Positions 1 through 6,817 of a stretch of DNA of 64,000 bases are shown in pieces. Below the pieces are notes generated by a model that did no database searches, was not told the origin of the DNA, and saw nothing but the letters and a program-made list of their open reading frames with translations. Where the stretch lies: positions 1 through 64,000 of the IMG/VR virus record IMGVR_UViG_3300027754_005988. One strand, 5' to 3'. A program made the position numbers and the translations under genes. This stretch comes from a virus. Every line of letters starts with the position of its first letter. Positions within the stretch are counted from its first letter, which is position 1.

Positions 1-1653
1 ATGGCAACTAGATTTGCAATTGGTAGTGGTATTTGGAGTTCAGGTGGGACTTGGGATAATGGTGTTGGGCCAGTAGCTGGTGATGATATATATGCTAATG
101 GTTATACAGTTACAATTAACCAAAATATAAATTTTGCGACATTAAGTAATTCGACTACACCAGTTTATCTTCCTGATAAATCAACACCTAAAATGATAAC
201 TAATAGTTCACCAAGTGGTAGAGCTATAGCATCAATCGATACTAACAATGCTTATAAAGCTTTTGACGAAACTAGTGGTACAATTTGGTCTACAACATCA
301 AACCCTAATTGGTTAGGTTATGTATTTCCAACACCAAAAACTATTAAGAGGTATTATCTTAATTTTGGCGGTAGACCGTCAACTTCATGGACATTTGATG
401 GTAGTAATGATGGTACAATTTGGTCAACGATACATAGTGTTACAGGAAATTCTAGTGGTACTTATTTAAGTAGTGGATTAACTAATACAACAGGATTTAC
501 TTATTATAGAATTAATAGTTTGGTATCACAAACACCTGGAATAAATTATATTGATACGTTTGAAATGACTGAAAACACTACAGGAACCACTTATGGCGTT
601 ACTGGTGGTGGTTCGTATATAGTACCTGCAACATTATCAGGCACAACAACTATAAACTCAAGTGGTGCTGGTCTTATTTGCAATGCATCTATTAATGTTA
701 TTACAATAAATGCAACATCAGGTAATACTGTTAATTTCACTAAAGATGTTGGTAATGGTATCTATATCATTGGACCAGCTATGGTTGGTGGTAACACAAC
801 AGCTTCAGGTATTAGAGTCGCTGGTACTGCAACTGTTAATTATATTGGTGATTTATATGGTGATGATACTGGTACTTGGTATAGTAACGCTGGTGATATT
901 AATATAGCGGCAGCTGCAACTTTTAATTTATATGGTAATATATTTACACCAAGAGGTAACCCATCTACCGCTCATTATGTTTTAAACTCAAGTGTTAATG
1001 GTGCAACAATTAATATAGTTGGTAGTGTGTATGGTACTTCAACAAATCCAACACTTTGTCAAGGTGTTTATAATTCAACTAATTCAACTGTAAATATAAT
1101 AGGTAATGTGGTTGGTAATCTTGGTTATGCTGTTAACAACGTAGGTACAGGTGCATTAAATGTTCAAGGTGTTGTACAATCAACATCATTATCAACATTA
1201 GCTGCTATTATTTCAACAAGTACTGGTTTAGTTACCTTATCAGGTCCAGTTATAAACACAAATAACACAATGGCTGTATATGCGTCTAGATTAAGATTTT
1301 ATTCTGGTACAACACAACAATGGAGATTTCAAGATACTGCAAATGCGACAAGGGTATTATATCAATCAGGATATACTGGAACAACAATTGGTTTACCTGT
1401 ATCAACAGATGTTAGAAATAATACAGTATATGGTCAATATAATGAATTAAGAGGTACATTAATAGTACCATCACCTTCAGATGTTAGAATAAATGTATTA
1501 ACTGATAATACTGTAGGTACAGGACAATTAACTGCTGAAGATTTCTTAAACGCAATAACTGCATCGACAAACTCAATAGCTGTAAGATTAAAAAATATAT
1601 CTACAACACAAACAATGGGTGACCAATTAGCAGCTTTAAGTGGTAGAACTTAA
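1..1653 (+). CDS. Tail fibre/adhesin with F5/8 type C (discoidin-like) domain
   Basis: A 550-residue secreted-type beta-rich protein, low in charge and rich in Thr, Ser, Gly and Asn like the other fibres here. Residues about 60-190 look like an F5/8 type C (discoidin) carbohydrate-binding domain: a KAFDETSGTIWST segment followed by a WTFDGSNDGTIWSTI strand pair and YYRINS. The remainder is a run of short strands (NIxGNVxG patterns) suggesting a beta-helix or beta-solenoid shaft. The ATG is the first base of the window, so an upstream extension cannot be excluded, although MATRFAIGSG looks like a natural fibre N-terminus. Probable role: host-surface glycan binding at the virion tail. The family is inferred from motif appearance only. 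Confidence 0.68.
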   Translation: MATRFAIGSGIWSSGGTWDNGVGPVAGDDIYANGYTVTINQNINFATLSNSTTPVYLPDKSTPKMITNSSPSGRAIASIDTNNAYKAFDETSGTIWSTTSNPNWLGYVFPTPKTIKRYYLNFGGRPSTSWTFDGSNDGTIWSTIHSVTGNSSGTYLSSGLTNTTGFTYYRINSLVSQTPGINYIDTFEMTENTTGTTYGVTGGGSYIVPATLSGTTTINSSGAGLICNASINVITINATSGNTVNFTKDVGNGIYIIGPAMVGGNTTASGIRVAGTATVNYIGDLYGDDTGTWYSNAGDINIAAAATFNLYGNIFTPRGNPSTAHYVLNSSVNGATINIVGSVYGTSTNPTLCQGVYNSTNSTVNIIGNVVGNLGYAVNNVGTGALNVQGVVQSTSLSTLAAIISTSTGLVTLSGPVINTNNTMAVYASRLRFYSGTTQQWRFQDTANATRVLYQSGYTGTTIGLPVSTDVRNNTVYGQYNELRGTLIVPSPSDVRINVLTDNTVGTGQLTAEDFLNAITASTNSIAVRLKNISTTQTMGDQLAALSGRT

Positions 1654-1678
1654 AAATAATTATTTAAGATATAATAGA

Positions 1679-1711
1679 ATCACATTAAAATTAATTAATG
1701 TGATTTTTTTA
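1679..1711 (+). terminator. Rho-independent terminator after first fibre gene
   Basis: A perfect 10-bp stem (ATCACATTAA / TTAATGTGAT, loop AATTAA) is followed directly by seven T residues, 25 bases after the stop codon of the fibre gene. Confidence 0.85.
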
Positions 1712-1713
1712 TT

Positions 1714-1722
1714 ATATTTATA
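1714..1722 (+). promoter_or_regulatory. Putative late promoter ATATTTATA
   Basis: A copy of the recurrent ATATTTATA motif lies between the terminator and the glycosyltransferase gene, ending 28 bases before its ATG. The role is inferred from its recurrence upstream of structural genes in this window. Confidence 0.45.
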
Positions 1723-1749
1723 TTTTATAAATTTTAAGTATATTTTATT

Positions 1750-2790
1750 ATGAACACTTTTAAATATAACTATAAAACAACATTACCAAAACAAGCTAAT
1801 GCACCTTCAGTAACTATTGATGGTGCATTATTTTTGGAATATACTGTATCTTTTTACGTAAAGAGAGAAGATGGTCATTTATTAATAAAAAAAACAATAT
1901 GTAGAACTGGTGAAACAGTTTATGCTAATTCGCATCAATGGTATGATGATTGGTACATAACAATACATTTAGGTGAAACTTTAATATCACATGATATATT
2001 TAATCCAACAGGTAAAGTTGTTTTTATTAAAATGGATGCTTACGCTTTAGGAGATAACATTGCTTGGATACCATATGTTGAAGAATTTAGGAAAAAACAT
2101 AATTGCACCGTAATTTGTTCAACATTTTTTAATGATTTATTTGTTAAGGTATATCCAGATATATTATTTGTTAATCCTAATACCAACATAGATAATGTAT
2201 ATGCTCAATATTATATTGGTGCAACAAATGAAGAAAATTCATTGATATCACCAATAAAAGTTAATGAACACCCTCTACAGTTTGTTGCTTCAAATACATT
2301 GGGTTTAACCAATACAGAATTAAGACCAAAATTAGAATCTCAATTTAAAAAATTAAATAATAACAAAAAATATATTTGTATTTCTGAATACGCTAGTGGA
2401 ATAAAGAAACAATGGAACTTTGAAAATGGGTGGCAAATAATTGTTGATTATTTGGTTTCTTATGGTTATGATGTTATTGTGATTTCTAAAGAGCCAACAA
2501 ATTTAAATAATGTAATTGATTTAACTGGTGATAAATCAATATCTGAAAGGGCCAATATGTTATTAAATGCTGATTTTTTTATTGGTGTTAGTTCTGGGTT
2601 ATCTTGGTTAGCTTGGGCTGTTGGTACGCATGTTATAATGATAAGCGATGTTACACCATTAAGTCATGAGTTTAAGACAAATATATCTAGATTATCAGCA
2701 AATAAGTATTTAGATAGAGTTGATTTTAATCCAGTTTTAATAACAACAGCAGAAGACGTAATAATTAAAATAAATAATATCATTTATTAA
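1750..2790 (+). CDS. Glycosyltransferase, autotransporter heptosyltransferase (TibC/Aah)-like
   Basis: A 346-residue protein resembling the TibC/Aah family (GT9-like) of O-heptosyltransferases, which glycosylate autotransporter adhesins in the bacterial cytoplasm. The central segment MDAYALGDNIAWIPYVEEF at about residues 95-113 matches the family's nucleotide-sugar fold entry (D-LGD-IAWIPY), followed by an ICSTFFNDLF strand-helix. A second Rossmann half holds YICISEYASGIKKQWNFENGW and FIGVSSGLSWLAWAVGTHVIMIS, typical of GT9/GT-B acceptor and donor sites. The C-terminal Cys4 iron-finger known from TibC is not visible. It sits alone between two fibre genes, with its own late-type promoter and an upstream terminator, and directly precedes the SHAEG-repeat fibre. 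The inferred substrate is therefore that fibre or a neighbour; a host-surface target is the alternative. Confidence 0.68.
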   Translation: MNTFKYNYKTTLPKQANAPSVTIDGALFLEYTVSFYVKREDGHLLIKKTICRTGETVYANSHQWYDDWYITIHLGETLISHDIFNPTGKVVFIKMDAYALGDNIAWIPYVEEFRKKHNCTVICSTFFNDLFVKVYPDILFVNPNTNIDNVYAQYYIGATNEENSLISPIKVNEHPLQFVASNTLGLTNTELRPKLESQFKKLNNNKKYICISEYASGIKKQWNFENGWQIIVDYLVSYGYDVIVISKEPTNLNNVIDLTGDKSISERANMLLNADFFIGVSSGLSWLAWAVGTHVIMISDVTPLSHEFKTNISRLSANKYLDRVDFNPVLITTAEDVIIKINNIIY

Positions 2791-2846
2791 ATATTATTCA
2801 TTTTAAATATATTTATCGTTAACACAATTTACTAATAATTACCATT

Positions 2847-2855
2847 GTATTTATA
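2847..2855 (+). promoter_or_regulatory. Putative late promoter GTATTTATA
   Basis: GTATTTATA followed by TAAAAACA ends 15 bases before the ATG of the SHAEG fibre gene. The same spacing and downstream TAAAAACA are found before the fibre at 20707. A weaker copy, ATATTTATC, lies at 2809-2817. Confidence 0.55.
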
Positions 2856-2869
2856 TAAAAACACAAACT

Positions 2870-5095
2870 ATGAATAACAACCTAATACTAAGAATCCTTA
2901 ACAGTCCATATAATGATATCACCAAAAGTAGTGTGTTAAGTCAAGCTGATGTAGATAACAACTTTATATATTTAAAGGGTGATTTAATCTATGCAGCCAC
3001 CACATCTGGGAGCACAACTTACTTACATAAATATAATGGGGAAACCATATCATTTTTAGGTGGTAGTGGTGGTGGTTCTATATTTACTGGCGGTACAGTA
3101 ACAGGACCTACTAATTTTACTAATGGAGTAACAACTAATACAATATCTGCAACAACATATTATAATTTACCTTTAGACGTTTTTGTAACTGGTGGAACAT
3201 ATTCAGGTGGTGGTATTACATTTAAAAATAATAGTGGAGGTACTTTTAATGTTTCAGGATTTACAACATCCTTTTCAGGAGGGTCAGGTAATTGTATTAC
3301 TGATTTGTATGTAACAAATATACACGGATGTTCCCCAATAACAATACATGATAGTGTTAAATCGGTTGGGTCGTCAGCAACTGGAACAACATCATTTGCT
3401 TTTGGTCTTAATGTTAGTGCCGAGGGAAATTATTCACATGCTGAAGGTGAAGAAACAATCGCTAGTGGTGATACTTCACACGCTGAAGGTAATAATACAT
3501 TATCTATCGGATATGGTTCACATGCTGAAGGTGGTGGAACAACAACAATAGGTTACAGGTCACATTCTGAAGGTTATTTGACAACCGCTATTGGTGATAA
3601 TTCTCATTCTGAAGGTGGTATTACAACAACCATTCGTATATATTCACATGCTGAAGGTGTTAAGACACAAGCTAGAGGTGAAGCGTCACACTCTGAAGGT
3701 GTTCAAACAGCTGCTATTGGTAATGGTTCGCATGCAGAAGGTGGTTATTGTGATGTTGGTAGTAATATATATTATTCTGGTGGAACTGCAATTGGTGATG
3801 GTTCTCATGCAGAAGGTAGAGAAACAACTTCTTTTGGTAATTTTTCACATGCTGAAGGGTATTTATCAAAATCTGGATGGAGAGGATTTACAGTTGATAA
3901 TTATTCATCAGGTATTATCACATTAACTGGTTATGGTGATTTAAGTAGTGCGTTTTACGCTGGTGGTGGTTTTATAAAAGATTCTAATGCCACACCAAAG
4001 TATTATTCAGCATCAACATGGAATGACCCTAATTTTGAGATATATTTATCAGGTAATCCAATTAATTATTTTCCTAGTTTTATTGCCGATACTGATAATT
4101 TATATAATCCGTTAGCTGACTATTTTAACGGTGATAATTCACACGCTGAAGGTGGTAATACAAGCGCAATAGATAGAGCTTCTCATTCTGAAGGTTCTGC
4201 AACAACAGCTTTTGGTCAAGCATCTCATAGTGAAGGAAATGGTACTTTGGCTTATGGTGATAGTTCACATGCTGAAGGTTTAAGTACAACAACTATTGGT
4301 TATAATTCTCACGCTGAAGGTGGTGGCTCAATATCAATTGGTGATTATTCACATTCTGAAGGTGGTGCTACCAATGCTATTGGTATATATTCGCACTCTG
4401 AAGGTCAAAATACAACTGCCGTTGGTAATTACAGCCATTCTGAAGGTGATAATACAAAAGCTATCGGTATACATTCGCACTCTGAAGGTATTGAAACAAC
4501 TTCTATTGGTATTGGTTCTCATTCAGAGGGTTATAAATCAACATCATTAGGTAATTACTCATTTGTGCATGGTACAGGTAGTACGGCTTCTGCATCTACG
4601 TCAATAGTATTAGGTAATAATATTACAGGTACATCTGCAAATACTGTTTATGTTTCCAATTTCAATATTAAAACATTAGGTAGTGGTACTTCAGTTAATA
4701 ACTTAGGTATTGATGTTAATGGTAATGTAGTTACTGGAACATCAGGTGGTGGTGTATCTATAACACCTTATAATAATGTTGGTAGTGCGACTACGATTTC
4801 ATGGAATGTTAGTGGTGTTAGTACTAATTACGAAGTAACATTAACAGGTACATCAACACTTAATTTAACTAATGTTAGAAATGGTGAATATGGTACCATT
4901 ATAGTTAAACAAGATGGTGTTGGAAGTAGAACACTTTCATTCGGTACTGTAAATGGTGGTTCTGTAACACATAAAGTGGTTAATGGTGGTGCTGGTGTTC
5001 CTACATTAACATCAAACGCTAGTGCTATAGATTTATTGTCGTTTACATATAATGGAACATTTATGTTCTGGACAGTTGGTAATGATTATAATTAA
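2870..5095 (+). CDS. Tail fibre with trimeric-autotransporter-like SHAEG beta-roll repeats
   Basis: A 741-residue fibre. Residues 1-180 form a fibre shaft (GGTVTGPTNFTNGVTTNTISATTYYNLP) of a kind shared with the fibres at 22372 and 28855. It then carries two blocks of ten repeats of about 14 residues, each with SHAEG or SHSEG, at residues 189-330 and 424-554. This is the head-repeat pattern (Hep_Hag / YadA-like head) of trimeric autotransporter adhesins, which build left-handed beta-rolls. The blocks are separated by a non-repeat insert of about 90 residues. The C-terminal region (SITPYNNVGSATTISWNV... to the end) is a beta-rich cap. Likely a trimeric receptor-binding fibre. The heptosyltransferase-like gene lies directly upstream. 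No S74 chaperone domain is visible. Confidence 0.75.
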   Translation: MNNNLILRILNSPYNDITKSSVLSQADVDNNFIYLKGDLIYAATTSGSTTYLHKYNGETISFLGGSGGGSIFTGGTVTGPTNFTNGVTTNTISATTYYNLPLDVFVTGGTYSGGGITFKNNSGGTFNVSGFTTSFSGGSGNCITDLYVTNIHGCSPITIHDSVKSVGSSATGTTSFAFGLNVSAEGNYSHAEGEETIASGDTSHAEGNNTLSIGYGSHAEGGGTTTIGYRSHSEGYLTTAIGDNSHSEGGITTTIRIYSHAEGVKTQARGEASHSEGVQTAAIGNGSHAEGGYCDVGSNIYYSGGTAIGDGSHAEGRETTSFGNFSHAEGYLSKSGWRGFTVDNYSSGIITLTGYGDLSSAFYAGGGFIKDSNATPKYYSASTWNDPNFEIYLSGNPINYFPSFIADTDNLYNPLADYFNGDNSHAEGGNTSAIDRASHSEGSATTAFGQASHSEGNGTLAYGDSSHAEGLSTTTIGYNSHAEGGGSISIGDYSHSEGGATNAIGIYSHSEGQNTTAVGNYSHSEGDNTKAIGIHSHSEGIETTSIGIGSHSEGYKSTSLGNYSFVHGTGSTASASTSIVLGNNITGTSANTVYVSNFNIKTLGSGTSVNNLGIDVNGNVVTGTSGGGVSITPYNNVGSATTISWNVSGVSTNYEVTLTGTSTLNLTNVRNGEYGTIIVKQDGVGSRTLSFGTVNGGSVTHKVVNGGAGVPTLTSNASAIDLLSFTYNGTFMFWTVGNDYN
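3434..3859 (+). repeat. SHAEG repeat block 1 (ten coding repeats)
   Basis: Ten in-frame copies of a unit of roughly 42 bases encoding SHAEG or SHSEG followed by variable residues and an AIG-like turn. The nucleotide copies have diverged, so this is an old protein repeat rather than a recent tandem duplication. Confidence 0.9.
4139..4531 (+). repeat. SHAEG repeat block 2 (ten coding repeats)
   Basis: A second set of ten SHAEG/SHSEG units of about 42 bases in the same reading frame, following the insert that interrupts the beta-roll. Seven of the ten use the SHSEG form. Confidence 0.9.
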
Positions 5096-5097
5096 TT

Positions 5098-6060
5098 ATG
5101 AGTAGAGCCATATTTAGTGCAAATAATAAAGTAGGTCAAATATTTTCATTTCAAACTAATGTCACTAGTGGAAGTACTTTTGACCCAACTATTACATTTG
5201 TTAGTGGAAGCGATAGAGTTAGTTGGGATTTAGGTAATGGTAAGTTGGTTGCTGGAAATAGTTTAAGTTATATATTTACAGGTGATACTGGTACAACTAA
5301 GACTATAAAGTTAAAAACCAATAGACTTAGTAAATTGAAAGAATTTCAAGCCGATACTGATAGTATAATTGGTAGATTAGATATGTCTAAATGGTCTAAT
5401 TTAGGTAATATAGTATCGCTATACTCTAACCCTAATTTAACAGGTGTGACACATACTTATTCAGAACAAACATTTTCATTTCCAATGGGTTATTCAGTAT
5501 ATAGTTGTAATTTAACTGGAAATCATGATATGTCAATGTTCCCTAATTTAGGAAATGCGCTTTATATTTATAGCAATATTAATTTAACTGGCATAACACA
5601 TACAGCATCAACTCAAATATTTAGAAGATATTACGCATATAGTTGTAATTTATCTGGAAATCATGATATGTCAATGTTAACTAATTTGGGCGGTGCTTTT
5701 CAGATTAATAGTAATAGTGGTTTAACTGGGATAATACATACAGCATCAACTCAAACATTTACACAATATTATGCATCCAATTGTAATTTAGATTACGTTA
5801 ATTTTAAACCATTATCTGGCGCAACTTTTAAAAACTGTATTATAAATTTAAACGGTAATAATATGATATCATCCGATGTTAATCATATATTAGACGATTT
5901 TAAAACAATAACAGTGGCAAATTCAACTAGATGGTCTGGTGTTACGTTAAATATTGGTGGTACAAATCAAGACCCTGATACATCAAGCGGAGGTTACAAT
6001 GGGTTAGCCGCAATAACAACACTAACAGGTTCACCTTACAGTTGGTCAATAACTTATTAA
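5098..6060 (+). CDS. Fibre-associated protein with leucine-rich-like repeats
   Basis: A 320-residue protein starting two bases after the preceding stop codon. After an N-terminal beta domain (about 1-75), it holds imperfect repeats of about 44 residues that include LGN-Y-SN--LTGITHTAS and SCNLTGNHDMSM, in the spirit of leucine-rich or other solenoid repeats (about residues 95-260). The repeats end with a GNNMISSDVNHILDDF helix. Tight coupling to the fibre gene suggests a distal adhesin or fibre cap. I do not recognise a named family. Confidence 0.55.
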   Translation: MSRAIFSANNKVGQIFSFQTNVTSGSTFDPTITFVSGSDRVSWDLGNGKLVAGNSLSYIFTGDTGTTKTIKLKTNRLSKLKEFQADTDSIIGRLDMSKWSNLGNIVSLYSNPNLTGVTHTYSEQTFSFPMGYSVYSCNLTGNHDMSMFPNLGNALYIYSNINLTGITHTASTQIFRRYYAYSCNLSGNHDMSMLTNLGGAFQINSNSGLTGIIHTASTQTFTQYYASNCNLDYVNFKPLSGATFKNCIINLNGNNMISSDVNHILDDFKTITVANSTRWSGVTLNIGGTNQDPDTSSGGYNGLAAITTLTGSPYSWSITY

Positions 6061-6072
6061 TAATATATAATT

Positions 6073-6297
6073 ATGGTTTGGAGATTTATATACGATACTG
6101 AAAAAGTATACGACTTATTTGAAACAAGTGATATAACACTTACAACTAAAAATGTATTTGATGGTAACACCATTGATGAGTGCTTTAATAAAATAGATGA
6201 GTTAAAAATTTATTGTGTTTACCCATTAAATGATACACAAGATATTATTTTTAGTGGTGGAGCTAGAACAATAGTTAATACTAAACTATTTATATAA
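6073..6297 (+). CDS. Small unknown protein in fibre operon
   Basis: A 74-residue acidic protein, MVWRFIYDTEKVYDLFETSD to NTKLFI, without recognisable motif, signal or membrane segment. It follows the repeat protein by 12 bases and precedes the next gene by 25, so it is probably co-transcribed with the fibre genes. Function unknown. Confidence 0.55.
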   Translation: MVWRFIYDTEKVYDLFETSDITLTTKNVFDGNTIDECFNKIDELKIYCVYPLNDTQDIIFSGGARTIVNTKLFI

Positions 6298-6322
6298 TAA
6301 TAACATTAAATAATTTAACTAT

Positions 6323-6697
6323 ATGGAATTCTTTATAAATAAGAACGCTACTTTAAATAAGCTAAAACTTGAACTAATTAAAGACGGAAGAAACGATTTT
6401 AATAAGTTTCATGAAAAAATACAAAATGCTAATGTAACTTTTACTATGACAGATACAGTTACTGGTGTTAAAAAGATTGCATGTAAACAAGCTAGTGTTG
6501 AAGAAGTATTACCTAACAACAATTGTTTATGTGAAGAATTTTATTTAACATATCAGTTTACAACAAAAGATACCTCTGTAGCTGGTAGATATGTTGGTAA
6601 ATTTGAAATAGATTTTTTAGATGGTTCTGGAACACTTATCGTTCCAATAAGAGAAGAGCTGTTCATTAATGTCCTAGAAGGTTCAATAAAGAAATAA
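6323..6697 (+). CDS. Probable phage structural protein (baseplate/fibre-attachment type)
   Basis: A 124-residue protein, MEFFINKNATLNKLKLELIKDGR... with a beta-sandwich-like pattern (VTFTMTDTVTGVKKI, EFYLTYQFTTKDTSVAGRYVGKFEIDFL, LIVPIREELFINVLEG). The strand pattern recalls the small N-terminal domain of phage baseplate or fibre-attachment proteins, but I cannot name the family. It is the last gene of the fibre operon. Confidence 0.55.
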   Translation: MEFFINKNATLNKLKLELIKDGRNDFNKFHEKIQNANVTFTMTDTVTGVKKIACKQASVEEVLPNNNCLCEEFYLTYQFTTKDTSVAGRYVGKFEIDFLDGSGTLIVPIREELFINVLEGSIKK

Positions 6698-6725
6698 TTC
6701 ATTTGACTTTATAAAAATAAAAAAG

Positions 6726-6748
6726 TAAGTTTGTACGTTACAAACTTA
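6726..6748. repeat. 10-bp perfect inverted repeat upstream of DNA polymerase promoter
   Basis: TAAGTTTGTA-CGT-TACAAACTTA is a perfect 10-bp inverted repeat flanked by A-rich sequence on both sides. It lies 23 bases upstream of the -33 element of the polymerase promoter. On the plus strand no T-run follows, so an operator is as likely as a terminator for the fibre operon. Confidence 0.5.
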
Positions 6749-6770
6749 AAAATAAATTTTGCCTTATCTA

Positions 6771-6801
6771 TTGTTTAATTAATATTTGTTTTGTACATTT
6801 G
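6771..6801 (+). promoter_or_regulatory. Bacteroidota-type promoter before DNA polymerase
   Basis: TTG at 6771-6773, a 20-base spacer, then TACATTTG at 6794-6801 matches the Bacteroidota consensus TTG-N19/21-TAnnTTTG. The polymerase ATG follows 17 bases after the -7 box. Confidence 0.7.
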
Positions 6802-6817
6802 TGAAAAATAGTACATT

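Noticed and set aside
3434-4531. Regular repeats that might suggest a CRISPR array or minisatellite
   Set aside because: Units are in frame, diverged at the DNA level and encode SHAEG beta-roll repeats; there are no identical repeats with unique spacers.
3348-4550. Several plus-strand frames in a second phase over the SHAEG fibre
   Set aside because: Out-of-phase reading of the repeated codons gives Leu/Val-rich repeats; periodicity comes from the real frame.
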